Assembly (NCBI GenBank): GCA_052144935.1
Contig: JBKQPR010000086.1
Span: 1 to 43,085 of the forward strand
DNA from: JOPF133 sp052144935
GTDB taxonomy: Bacteria > Acidobacteriota > Terriglobia > Bryobacterales > Bryobacteraceae
DNA: 43,085 nucleotides
Direction of reading: 5' to 3'
The position numbers and the translations under genes are program-made. The notes beneath the pieces were generated by a model. The model worked only from the letters and a program-made list of their open reading frames with translations, made no database searches and was not told the DNA's origin. Every line of letters begins with the position of its first letter. Positions within the stretch are counted from its first letter, which is position 1. Of the stretch, positions 20,265 to 30,966 are shown in pieces.

Positions 20265-22703
20265 CTATTCGTGCCGTAGCGCCACCATCGGGTCCACACG
20301 AGCTGCCCGCCGCACCGGTACATATGAGGCCAGTAGCGCGACCGCAATCATTGCGCCGCCGCCGATCGCCAGCGGCAAAGCGCTCTCCCATTTCAAATCG
20401 GAGAGAAGGCCGGTTGCCAGCGGTCTGCTCCAAAGGACCAGCGACACTCCCCCCACGAGTCCGGCGCACAGCATTCCCAGGACGTCTCGCAGCACCAGCC
20501 GGGTTACGCTGCTGGATGTCGCCCCCAGCGCCATCCGAATTCCGATCTCGTTCGTCCGCCGCGCCACCGTGTAGGCCAGCAGCCCATAGAGGCCGATGCC
20601 GGCGAGCACGACGCCCAGGCAGCCGAAAAACTCGGAGAGCGTTGCGATCAGACGCTCGGGAACGATATTCGAGTCCACCTGGGCGGCGAGCGTTGTCACC
20701 CGCATAACGGGCATAGTTTTCAGGACGTCCCGCACGATCCGCTGCACCGCCCCGGCCACCGCCTCCGGGTTGCCCGCGGTGCGCAGCTCAAACTGGCGCA
20801 TCACGTGGTTCTCCTGGAACGTATTGAAGTAGATGGTAGGCCGGGGAGCTTCGCGCAGCTCGACCGCTTTGACATCCCCCACCAGTCCGATGATTTCGTA
20901 AGGCTCGTCGCTGCCGAACCACCCGCCGTCCTTCGGGTCGCGGTCCACCGTCACGCGCTTGCCGATCGGGTTGACGCCAGGGAAATAGTTGCGCGACATC
21001 GCCTGGTTGACGATCGCCACCCGCGGTCGGCCGATATCTCGAAAACTGAAGTCGCGCCCTGCCAGCAGAGGAATGCCGAGGGTCTCGAAATAGCGCGGCG
21101 CCACAAAGGTCACGAGGGTGCGCAGCCGGTCCTCGGGCGCCTCCACATGCCCTTCCGCGATTAGGTAGCGGCCTCCCGACCCGCAGCCTTCAAGCGGCGT
21201 GCAGACGGTGAGCGAGGCCGACCGCACCTGCGGGATGGCTCCCATGCGGGCCAGCAGTTCGCGGTAAGGCGCCGCCAGTTCGTCGCGCCTGGACCAGCTA
21301 TGGTGCGGGTCGAGTGTGACCAGAAGCACGTGATCGCTGCGGAAACCGAGGTCGAAATTCCGCAGGCGCGCGAGGTGGTTCAGAAACGCGGCGGCAGCGG
21401 TCACCAGGAAAATCGAGAGAGCCACCTGCGCCGCCACCAGGCCCTTTCCGAACAGCCGCCAGAACCAGGTGTCGCCGCCCCTTCCGGTTTGCCGCAATGC
21501 CATTGCCGGCTCCGCCCGGAACGCGTACCATGCCGGCGCCAATCCGAACAGAAGGCCGGTGAACAGCGCGATTCCGGCGGTGAAAAGCACCAGGTTCAGG
21601 TCGGGGTGGACCTCGATTTCGATATGCTCGAATGCGCGGCTACTCGCCATGATGCGCACCAGGACGCCAACGCCGTAATACGCCACCACCACGCCGGCCG
21701 CCGCGCCGGCTCCGGAAAGAAGCAGCGATTCGGTCAGCATCTGTCTCACCAGCCGGCCGCGGCCGGCGCCCAGCCCCACACGCACGGCCAGTTCCCGCTG
21801 GCGCCCCGCGGATCGCGCCAGCAGCATGCTCGCCATGTTAAGGCACGCCAGCAGCAGCAGCAGTCCCACCACCCCCGTCAGCAGCACCAGCGGTTTGCCG
21901 TACTGGTCGCGCACCCGCGCCAGGCCAGCGCCCGCCGGCATCAATTCCATCCTAGTCGCCGCTCGCGGATTCCAGCCGCGCTTCGCGTTCAGTTCCAGCA
22001 GGCCCTGATACACCACGTCGATTTCGGCCTGAGCCTGCCGGATGGTCACACCCGCCTTCAAACGCGCCAGCATGGTGAGACCGTAGTGCGTCGCCGGAAT
22101 CCAAAGGTCTGTCCCGGAGCCTACCCGCGGTCCGACGTAGGTGCGCGGTGCGACCCCGATGATGATTTTCGGCTCGTCATTGTAGAACAGCCTCTTCCCC
22201 AGAATCGCCGGATCGCGATGGAACCGCCGGTTCCAGTAAGACCAACTCACCACCGCCACGTCTCCATCCCCGCTGGCGGGAGCGTCCCCCGGACCGATCA
22301 GTCGCCCGATTGCGGGCTTCAATCCGAGCACCTGAAAGTAATTCGCCGGAACGCTTTCCTCGATCGACGTTTCCGTATCGGAACCCTCCGTGCGCACCTC
22401 GGCCAGGTTGTCGAACCCCATTCCGGTCAGTCCAGAGAAAACGTGATTGCGATCGCGGAAGTACTCATATTGTTCCCATGCCCAATACCCCGCCCAATGA
22501 AACTCTTTCGGGGAGTTTCTCACCAATTCCACGAGCTGCTCGGGATGCTCCACCGGGAGTTGGCGCAGCATGATGGTGTAGAACAAGCTATAGATGGCGG
22601 TGTTGGCGCCGATCCCGAGCGCCAGCGAGAGGACGGCCACGATGGTGAAACCAGGGCTGCGCCGCATAAGCCGCAGGGCATAGCGGATGTCGTTCAGGAG
22701 CAT
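20265..22703 (-). CDS. ADOP-type ABC transporter permease (MacB/FtsX-like)
   Basis: This 812-residue integral membrane protein belongs to the acidobacterial duplicated orphan permease family. The N-terminus MLLNDIRYALRLMRRSPGFT and the first helix IVAVLSLALGIGANTAIYSL are characteristic. A periplasmic MacB_PCD domain follows (residues ~50-240), then an FtsX bundle (~275-420), a second periplasmic domain and a second FtsX bundle ending PVRRAARVDPMVALRHE. The two halves are the duplicated unit. No ATPase gene is adjacent, which is usual for these orphans. The substrate is unknown; related permeases export macrolides, peptides or lipoproteins. No clear Shine-Dalgarno. Confidence 0.93.
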   Translation of the reverse strand: MLLNDIRYALRLMRRSPGFTIVAVLSLALGIGANTAIYSLFYTIMLRQLPVEHPEQLVELVRNSPKEFHWAGYWAWEQYEYFRDRNHVFSGLTGMGFDNLAEVRTEGSDTETSIEESVPANYFQVLGLKPAIGRLIGPGDAPASGDGDVAVVSWSYWNRRFHRDPAILGKRLFYNDEPKIIIGVAPRTYVGPRVGSGTDLWIPATHYGLTMLARLKAGVTIRQAQAEIDVVYQGLLELNAKRGWNPRAATRMELMPAGAGLARVRDQYGKPLVLLTGVVGLLLLLACLNMASMLLARSAGRQRELAVRVGLGAGRGRLVRQMLTESLLLSGAGAAAGVVVAYYGVGVLVRIMASSRAFEHIEIEVHPDLNLVLFTAGIALFTGLLFGLAPAWYAFRAEPAMALRQTGRGGDTWFWRLFGKGLVAAQVALSIFLVTAAAAFLNHLARLRNFDLGFRSDHVLLVTLDPHHSWSRRDELAAPYRELLARMGAIPQVRSASLTVCTPLEGCGSGGRYLIAEGHVEAPEDRLRTLVTFVAPRYFETLGIPLLAGRDFSFRDIGRPRVAIVNQAMSRNYFPGVNPIGKRVTVDRDPKDGGWFGSDEPYEIIGLVGDVKAVELREAPRPTIYFNTFQENHVMRQFELRTAGNPEAVAGAVQRIVRDVLKTMPVMRVTTLAAQVDSNIVPERLIATLSEFFGCLGVVLAGIGLYGLLAYTVARRTNEIGIRMALGATSSSVTRLVLRDVLGMLCAGLVGGVSLVLWSRPLATGLLSDLKWESALPLAIGGGAMIAVALLASYVPVRRAARVDPMVALRHE

Positions 22704-22992
22704 TTCTGGTTAGACCGGCAGGGCGCGCCTAAAGTTCCCATGCCCAGAAAGGCGCAGACCGTTTCCGGACAACCGGAGGCCGCGCATCTTCGAACGCCGG
22801 CGAGCCATTTTCGGAAAGGCATCGATCCATTTGGCCGCATATTCAAGGGACGGTGCATATGATCAGTGCGTCGCCGCCAATAACCCGCGTGAAGCCGCAC
22901 AGCGTTTACGAACGGTTCGGGAGGTCACTTGGCCGAATTAGGTCCACGAGAACTGCCAGCCGCCGTCCCGCCGCGCCTCTTGTACGCCGCCC

Positions 22993-25235
22993 CTACTCCC
23001 TCTTCAGCCCGAACGTGTACCGCACCATCAAGGTGTGGCTGGACGCGCTGAATCCGTAGTCGGTCGAGAACAGATATTGCACGAAGAAATTGCGCGAGAA
23101 GCGCCAGCCCGCGCCGAAATCCGAGAAGCGCGGAGCCATCGGATAGACGGCCGAATTCAGGGGGAAGAAGGAATCCTCCACCAGCGTGCGGTTGCCGTAC
23201 TGGTCGGGGAACAGGTCCACGTTCCAATTGCTGCCGTGCCACACGTTCATCAGCGAGGCGCTCACGAACAGGCAGCGGGTAAGGTCCACCATCACGGCCG
23301 CGTGCGCCGAAAGGAACCGGCTGTTGGCCGTGCCGTTCTGGAGCGTCGAGCCGGTGGCGTCTTCGAAACGGGTGGCCTCCGATCGGGTGGAGGCTCCCGC
23401 GACATCCCACGCCAGCACCACCCGCCTGGTCAACTGGTAGCCCAGCCCAAACCCCAGCGAGCCGCGCCCGGCGCCATCCCGCTGGTGGGTGTTCACCGCA
23501 TCCGAGCGCACCAGGCCGTCGGCCAGCGACAGCCCCAGCCAGCCCGCGGTGACGCCGTAGGACAGGCGTTTGGAAAATTGCCCGCGCAACCGCAGCCCTA
23601 CTTCCGAGGAATGGCCGGTGGTGGAAGTCGAATTTCCCGGCGCGGGCGAGTTGTTCCAGTAACTGACCGTGTCCGTGTCGGTTCCGTCGATCAAGGCGTA
23701 GCGGTAGAACAGCCCCAATTTGGCGGTCCGGGAAAAGTCCAACGAATAGCCGGCGGTGAGACGGGTCTCGGAAATCGCGGAGGCCGATTGGACGCTCACG
23801 GGCGGCGGCCCGTCGCCATCCCCATCGAAATCGCCCGTCAGGCTGTGCGCGGTCCCGGTGCCCCGCAGCGTTTCCCACTCGGCGCCGAAACTGCTCCGCC
23901 CCACCCGCGCCGCCAGCAACAGGGAGCCGAAGTAGTAATCGCTCATGGAACCACCGCTCCCCAGGCTTCCTGGGGTCAAGTATGTGGCGCTTCCCGGCGT
24001 GGAGGGGGCGCCTCCCTGCGTGGAGTAAGTTGTGGCGTAGGGCAGGCTCGCGCCGCCGGACGCCGTGCTGTTGCCCACCCGCGATGCCGAAATGCTGCCT
24101 CCTACAAAGAAATTGGTCCCGCCGATGGGGCTGAAAATCGAGAACTGCGGCGAAATGCTGTAATCGCCGGGAACCGCTCCGCCGGGAGTGACCGGCGTTT
24201 CGCGCTCAGTCAGGCCGGCCGTCCCGCTGTATGAGGGCAACAAAAAGAATCGCGCCTCTCCTTCGTGAAACTGGGTAGCGTAGGCCGGGTTCTCCAGGCT
24301 GTCCAGGTGGCCCTCGGCGAAGGCGTTGTAGCGCATCAGAAAGGGAAGCTGGGAAATATCGGCCAGCCCGGAAATGTAGCGGTTGTAAGCGCTGGAATTG
24401 GCGCCCGGGGCGCTGCGGGGGCCCTCGTCGCCGTCGTTGCGCGGCGCGGAATCGGGATGGCCGCCAGAAGCAGGTGCGGCTGGTGCTGGCGGCGGTTGCG
24501 GCATCGGCGCGGGGGCTGCTACCGGGGGTGGTGGGGCGGGCGCATTGGCTGCCACCGGCGGAGGAGGATTGTGGTGGTCGGCATCGTAGTTGTTGTTGTG
24601 GTCGCCGGGGTCGCCGCCCGGGGGGGCGCCCTTTGGGCCCACAGCGCCGAAGAAGTGAAAGTCCTGGCCCGCCTGCACCAAAACGCCGCGCCCGGCTTCC
24701 ACCAGCGTCTTCTGGTCGGGATCGCCCAGCTCCGATACTTCCACCGCGCCCTCATACACGATCACCGCGGTGTCGCCCCGCGGGTCTACTTGAATGCTGA
24801 ACTCGGTGCCGCGGACGGCAATCGAGGCCGTGGGGCTGTTCATGCGGTAGGGATTGGGCCGTCCGGCGAAGTGATTGATCTTCACCCGCACCATCCCCAA
24901 AGTGATCTCGAACAGCTCGCGCAGGGAAGACGCCTGGCGGAAATCCTTCAGCAGGATCAGCGAGCCGGGCGACACTACCACCATGCTGCCATCGCTCAGG
25001 TCGATCACCACCTGACCGCCGCCGCGGGTGTCGATACGATCTCCGGGGTTGAGGATGTAACCCGCGGTCAGCGCCACCGTGGCCCCCGAGGGGCCGGCCA
25101 GCAGGGTGGCGCCGCTGACGCTGGCCGCCCGCGCCACCACCGTGCCCGGCTGGGCCGCCGCGGGAAGCGCGCACAAAATAACCGCGCTCCACGCCAGGAG
25201 CGCGCGCCTCGAAACCCTGGCAATTCCCACCCGTG

Positions 25236-25239
<4 letters not shown>
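22993..25239 (-). CDS. FecR-domain protein with C-terminal beta-rich, barrel-like region
   Basis: This 748-residue exported protein starts with GTG at 25239, overlapping the preceding regulator's TGA by four bases (GTGA). It has a signal peptide (ALLAWSAVILCALPAAAQP), then a FecR-like domain (~35-200; GYILNPGDRIDTRGGGQVVIDLSDGSMVVV, then SPTASIAVRGTEFSI). A Pro/Ala/His-rich linker follows (~205-280). The long C-terminal part alternates polar and hydrophobic strands (LGLFYRYALIDGTDTDTVSYW, VGLRLRGQFSKRLSYGVTAG, MVRYTFGLKRE), which suggests an outer-membrane barrel. Translational coupling to the sigma-54 regulator places it in that signalling pathway. The ligand is unknown. Confidence 0.85.
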
Positions 25240-26684
<1,445 letters not shown>

Positions 26685-26730
26685 ATAGGGGCCTTTCCGC
26701 CCGGTGAAGGGCGATCTTGGGGACAGGGGA

Positions 26731-26843
26731 GTCCGTGTTCACCGCGGAGACGCAGAGAAAACGGAGGAAGCGCGGAGAAAAGCAACTCTTGTCTTCCTCT
26801 GCGCTTCCTCCGTTTTCTCTGTGTCTCCGCGGTGAATACAGAC
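26731..26843. repeat. Dispersed ~100-bp palindrome, copy 2
   Basis: The arms begin ttcaccgcggagacgcagaga and end with the near complement tctctgtgtctccgcggtgaa, with a further inner pair (cggaggaagcgc / gcgcttcctccg). It lies between the histidine kinase and regulator genes of the operon, so it would be transcribed and could form a processing or attenuating hairpin there. Confidence 0.85.
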
Positions 26844-26849
26844 TTACTC

Positions 26850-29420
26850 TCATAGGGTCTCCGCACGCGGGATGCGCAGGGTAAACGTGGAGCCGGCGTT
26901 GACCTCGCTTTTCACGCTGACCGAACCGCCGTGCAGCCCGGCGATTTCGCGGACCAGGGCGAGCCCCAGGCCGGTTCCGGGCGTTCCGGCGTCCTGCACT
27001 CGGGGCACCCGGTAGAATTTTTCGAAGATGCGCGCCAGGTCCGCTTCGGGAATGCCGTAGCCGTGGTCCGTGACTTCGACGGTCAGGGCCTCCTCGCCGG
27101 CGGACACCTGGATGGTCACCTCGGTGCCCGAGGGGCTGTATTTAATGGCGTTGGAAACCAGGTTTTCGATGGCCCGCGACAGCAGGTCGGCATCGGCTAC
27201 CAGCGGTGGCAGGTTGGGGGCGAACCGCTTCGCCAGGCGGATGCCGCGTTGCGCGGCCACCGGTTCGAGCAGCAGAAGCAGGCGCTCGACCAGCGCTTCG
27301 ATGCGCACGGGAGAAACCCGCAGCACCGTGGCTCCCGATTCCAGACGCGTGATATCCAGATACTGCGTGATCATGCGGGCCAGCCGCTTGACCTCGTCGT
27401 TGATCGCCAGATGCATTTGGCGGCGCTGCGCCGGATCCAACTCGTAATCGGCCAGCAGTTCGGTCATACCCTGGATGGCCGTCAGCGGCGTGCGCATCTC
27501 GTGCGAGACCAGCGAAACCACGTCGTTCTTGGTCTGCTGCAGCTCGTGCTGGCGGGTGACGTCGGAAAGCGAGGCCACGATGCCCAGGACCGGCGCTTGC
27601 GGCTGCGCATCGCGCGACAGCGTCGCTTGCGGCTGCGCATCGCCCGACATCGGCGCCTGCGGCTGTGCATCGCCCGACATCGGCGCCTGCGGCTGTGCAT
27701 CGCGCGACATCGGCGCCTGCGGCTGCGCATCCCCCGACACCGCCGCCATCCGCAGCATGTAGTGGCGCGGGCGTACGCCGCGGATGGTGATTTCGCGCTC
27801 GATTTTGGACCGCTCCATCACCAGACGGTGCAGCAATTCGGGGTCCGGGGCGTCCAGCAGGCGCCGGATCAGGTTCTGGCCGGTGAGATTCCCCGGCGCC
27901 GTGCCCAGAATGCCGGCGGCGGCGCGGTTGGCGAAGGTGATGCGCCCATCCGGCGCGGCGATCAGCAGCCCATCCTCCACCGAGCGCAAGGCAAAGTCCA
28001 CGAACCGGGCGCGGTCCAGCATGCGGGCGTTCAACTCCCCCAGCGCGCGCACCTTCCATTCCAGGCCATGCGGAAGGCCCAATGACGCGCCGGAAGTCCC
28101 GAAAGCGGGGGGCCGCGGACCGGGCGCCAGAAGCTCGTCGGAGGCCGACAGTTCGCGAATCGTCCAATCCAGGCGGGCGCTGGCGGCCAGAGACCGGTGG
28201 AGCAGGGTGAGAATGCCGGCCGAAGCGACCGACACCAGGCCCGGAACCAGCGGGGGAGCGATCAGGAACCAGGTGAACAACAGGAAGCTGACCAGCACCA
28301 GCAGGAGGGCAATGGCGGCCAGCACGGCCAACTGCTTGAGAAACTCGGGTCCCCCCTGCGCGGATTCCAAAGCCACCAGCGTAGCTAGCGCAATCAGCGC
28401 CGACCAGAAAAAGGCCGCCCACTCCGGAAGATCGGAGTAATAGCGCCCGCTGAGGATGGTGTTCACCGCGTTGGCCAGCACCTCGACGCCGGGCATGAGG
28501 GCGCCGTGCTGGTCGCCGCGAGCGTCGGACCGATGCACGAACGGCGACGTCATGCGGTCGCCCATGGAAGCCGCGGTCGCCCCGACCAGCACATACTTGC
28601 CGAGGAACCGGCCGGGGGAGACCGAGCCGCCCAGCACGTCGGCGAGGCTGTAAGTGGAAGAGCCGAAAGAGCCGGTGGGGCCGATGAAATCGATGGTCAT
28701 GCGGCCGTCGCGGAGCATCCGCGGTGTGCCCGCGGCCGCGGTCAGGACCACCGGAGGCGGCCTCGTCTCCACCGGAATGGTGCGGGGGCCGAGGAGGAGG
28801 GCGTGCGCAGAAGCGGTGACGGCGGTTTCGGGCGTGCCGTCGCCAATGCGAACCGCTTCCACGGCCAGCGAGAGAAGCGCCTGGCCGCGATCGTCGGCGG
28901 CGCGAACCTCGATCTGGCGGGGCACGCCATCGGCTTCCGTCTGGACGTTGACGTGGCCCACACCGGCGGCGGCCCGGGCGATGGCGGGGAGGGGCATGAG
29001 CCACAGCGCGGGACCTCCACTCACCGGGGATTCGATCAACTGGGCCGCGACGGCGACATTGCCGGCGCGGCCGATGGAGCGGGCCAACACTTCGTCGTCC
29101 TGGGGGTCGGTGGGGTCGGTGAACAGAATATCCAGCGCGATGGCTTTGGGCTGGGCGGCGGCCAGGGCATCGATGGCGCGGGCGATTACCTGCCGCGACC
29201 AGGGGAAGCGGCCGTAGCGCTGGATGCTCTTTTCGTCGATCGCGACCAGGGCGATATCGTTGGGCGGGCGCAGCGGGCCGCGGAGGCTCAGAAGCCAGTC
29301 GCGGGCGTAGCGGCCGAGGCCGGGCGCGCGCCAATCCAGCAGCACGCCACACGAAGCGGCCACCAGCGCGATGGCCAGAGCCCACGCGACTGTGCCGCCG
29401 CTAACACCCGTTCTACGCAC
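26850..29420 (-). CDS. CHASE2-PAS hybrid-type sensor histidine kinase
   Basis: This 856-residue membrane kinase has an N-terminal helix (WALAIALVAASCGVLLDW), an extracytoplasmic CHASE2 domain (~35-310; DIALVAIDEKSIQRYGRFPWSR, KAIALDILFTD) and a three-helix membrane block (~330-405). A PAS domain (~460-610) is followed by HisKA with the H-box VSHEMRTPLTAI and HATPase_c with N box ENLVSNAIKYSP, G1 DHGYGIPEADL and G2 GTGLGLALV. No receiver domain is attached. The PAS C-terminal part is expanded by ten-residue repeats. It heads the minus-strand operon with the NtrC-type regulator and the FecR-domain protein. The signal is unknown. Confidence 0.93.
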   Translation of the reverse strand: MRRTGVSGGTVAWALAIALVAASCGVLLDWRAPGLGRYARDWLLSLRGPLRPPNDIALVAIDEKSIQRYGRFPWSRQVIARAIDALAAAQPKAIALDILFTDPTDPQDDEVLARSIGRAGNVAVAAQLIESPVSGGPALWLMPLPAIARAAAGVGHVNVQTEADGVPRQIEVRAADDRGQALLSLAVEAVRIGDGTPETAVTASAHALLLGPRTIPVETRPPPVVLTAAAGTPRMLRDGRMTIDFIGPTGSFGSSTYSLADVLGGSVSPGRFLGKYVLVGATAASMGDRMTSPFVHRSDARGDQHGALMPGVEVLANAVNTILSGRYYSDLPEWAAFFWSALIALATLVALESAQGGPEFLKQLAVLAAIALLLVLVSFLLFTWFLIAPPLVPGLVSVASAGILTLLHRSLAASARLDWTIRELSASDELLAPGPRPPAFGTSGASLGLPHGLEWKVRALGELNARMLDRARFVDFALRSVEDGLLIAAPDGRITFANRAAAGILGTAPGNLTGQNLIRRLLDAPDPELLHRLVMERSKIEREITIRGVRPRHYMLRMAAVSGDAQPQAPMSRDAQPQAPMSGDAQPQAPMSGDAQPQATLSRDAQPQAPVLGIVASLSDVTRQHELQQTKNDVVSLVSHEMRTPLTAIQGMTELLADYELDPAQRRQMHLAINDEVKRLARMITQYLDITRLESGATVLRVSPVRIEALVERLLLLLEPVAAQRGIRLAKRFAPNLPPLVADADLLSRAIENLVSNAIKYSPSGTEVTIQVSAGEEALTVEVTDHGYGIPEADLARIFEKFYRVPRVQDAGTPGTGLGLALVREIAGLHGGSVSVKSEVNAGSTFTLRIPRAETL
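27591..27740 (-). repeat. Five-unit 30-bp minisatellite within the PAS region
   Basis: Five contiguous 30-bp units (27591, 27621, 27651, 27681, 27711) encode decapeptides of the type DAQPQAPMSG/R in the kinase gene. Units differ by a few substitutions and stay in frame. They fall between the PAS strands YMLRMAAVSGD and VLGIVASLSDVT. Confidence 0.92.
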
Positions 29421-29684
29421 CTTGCCTCACTTCGGTAACCCCTGAAAACTGTAGCGCAACCTCTATCGCAAGCCGGTTGCCAACTGTTAACCAATTTATT
29501 ATCAATGAGATTTGCTCGGTTTGGGGATCGCACGGTGGCAATTTGCCGCAGCCTGTGGGCGGAGCGCCCAGCCGCCCTGCCACCGGCCGCCCTCGGGGGG
29601 CCACCGGTCGCCCAGCCCGCCCTGCCACCAGTCGCCTAGCCACCGGTAACGTTGCGGCGGGGGTAAACGCCTATCTGGTCACCT

Positions 29685-30122
29685 ATGACTAAGAAGCTGC
29701 TTTTTGTCACGACAATTTTGCTTGCGGTCGCCTTTGTCGCGGTAGCGGCGGATGTGACTGGCAAGTGGGTAGCCGATGTCCAAGGGAGGAACGGAAACAC
29801 CAGTCAGATGACGTTCACCCTTAAGGCGGATGGCGGTACGTTAACCGGTACGGTAATGGGCGGTGGTGGCGGCGGACGCCGCGGTGGTGGCGGCGGCGGC
29901 GGTGGTGGTGGCGGTCGAGCTGCCGCGGCACGCGAGATCTCCAATGGCAAGATCGATGGAGACAAGGTTTCCTTTGAAGTGAAGGTGGAATACAACGGAA
30001 ATGCCTTCGTCACCAAGTATGAAGGCGCCATTTCCGGGGATACGCTGAATCTCAAGGAGACGCGGAACGGCCAGAACGGAGAGACCACGCGGGACATCGC
30101 CGCCAAGCGGTCCACAACTTAG
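29685..30122 (+). CDS. Small exported protein with polyglycine insert (paralogue 1)
   Basis: This 145-residue protein begins with a signal peptide (MTKKLLFVTTILLAVAFVAVAA) followed by DVTGKWVADVQGRNG. The rest is predicted beta-rich (MTFTLKADGGTLTGTV, VSFEVKVEYNGNAFVTKYEGAISGDTLNLKET), like many small periplasmic acidobacterial proteins of unknown function. A run of about 20 mostly Gly/Arg residues (29861-29917) interrupts the middle. The next gene is a paralogue without this insert. Both share upstream sequence (ccggtaacgtt ... taaacgcc ... acctatgac), so promoter and gene were duplicated together. Confidence 0.8.
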   Translation: MTKKLLFVTTILLAVAFVAVAADVTGKWVADVQGRNGNTSQMTFTLKADGGTLTGTVMGGGGGGRRGGGGGGGGGGGRAAAAREISNGKIDGDKVSFEVKVEYNGNAFVTKYEGAISGDTLNLKETRNGQNGETTRDIAAKRSTT

Positions 30123-30377
30123 GCGGGGTGAAAGCCCCAAGACCTGCGGGCCGGCCTCGGTGTCAAGGATCGCCGGGACTGGCCCGCTTGCTTTTGGGCC
30201 GGGTTTCCGCCGGGGGCGCGGCGATGGCGGTGAGCTGTTCGGCACCCGTGAGCAGGCTGTTGGCGGCGGTTGATGGCCGCTCTACACGTTTTTTGGGGTT
30301 TTTCAATCCTGTCGGGACAGGATCTAACCACGGAGCCGGTAACGTTTGGGATGGCTTTAACGCCCAAGTATATACCT

Positions 30378-30773
30378 ATGACCAAAAAGCTGCTTTTTGT
30401 AACGACGATCCTGCTTGTACTGTGTCTGGCCGCCTTCGCGGCGGATGTCACCGGCAAGTGGACTTTTGAACAACAGGGCCGCGGTGGTAATCCCACTACC
30501 GTAACCCTCAACCTGAAAATGGACGGCGGGAAGCTGGTCGGCAGTGTAGTTCGGCCGGGCCGCAACGGCAACATGGAAGCCCAGATTACGGATGGCAAGA
30601 TGGAAGGCGACAATATCTCCTTCAAAACCAGCCAGCAGATGGGCGACAACACCATCACGATCGAGTACACCGGAAAGATTGTGGGTGATACGATCAATCT
30701 CAAGATCACCCGCCCCGGCCGTGACGGCAGCCCCATGACGACCGAAGCGACTGCCAAGCGTTCCGTCACTTAG
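30378..30773 (+). CDS. Small exported protein (paralogue 2)
   Basis: The start is the ATG at 30378 (131 residues), aligned with the paralogue's MTKKLLFVTTILL signal peptide; a longer upstream frame has no homology to it. The mature part (DVTGKWTFEQQGRGGN, LNLKMDGGKLVGSVV, ITIEYTGKIVGDTINLKITRPGRDG, TAKRSVT) parallels paralogue 1 strand by strand. It likely forms a small secreted beta barrel or sandwich; function is unknown. It lies 255 bases after paralogue 1 and is followed by a strong terminator. Confidence 0.82.
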   Translation: MTKKLLFVTTILLVLCLAAFAADVTGKWTFEQQGRGGNPTTVTLNLKMDGGKLVGSVVRPGRNGNMEAQITDGKMEGDNISFKTSQQMGDNTITIEYTGKIVGDTINLKITRPGRDGSPMTTEATAKRSVT

Positions 30774-30800
30774 TTCGAACCCAACCTCTCAGAAACTCCG

Positions 30801-30840
30801 CGGCCTTTCCGGCGTAAACCCGGAAGGGCCGTTGTTTTTT
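30801..30840 (+). terminator. Rho-independent terminator
   Basis: A 12-bp stem pairs cggcctttccgg (30801-30812) with ccggaagggccg (30820-30831), with one G-U pair and loop cgtaaac. It is followed at once by ttgtttttt (30832-30840). It ends the paralogue-2 transcript. Confidence 0.92.
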
Positions 30841-30844
30841 GGAG

Positions 30845-30966
30845 GGAACCTGTTTCTCACCGCAGAGACGCGGAGAACGAGGAGACTACGCAGAGAGAAC
30901 TCAACTCAGGCCTTTCTGTGCGCTTCCTCTGCGTCCTCCGCGTCTCTGCGGTGAGAAACAGGTTCC
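30845..30966. repeat. Dispersed ~100-bp palindrome, copy 3
   Basis: Nearly perfect ~30-bp arms (ggaacctgtttctcaccgca... from 30845 and ...tgcggtgagaaacaggttcc to 30966) form the longest hairpin of the three copies. It lies between the convergent small-protein and glucan phosphorylase genes, and its end reaches the phosphorylase stop codon. Confidence 0.88.
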
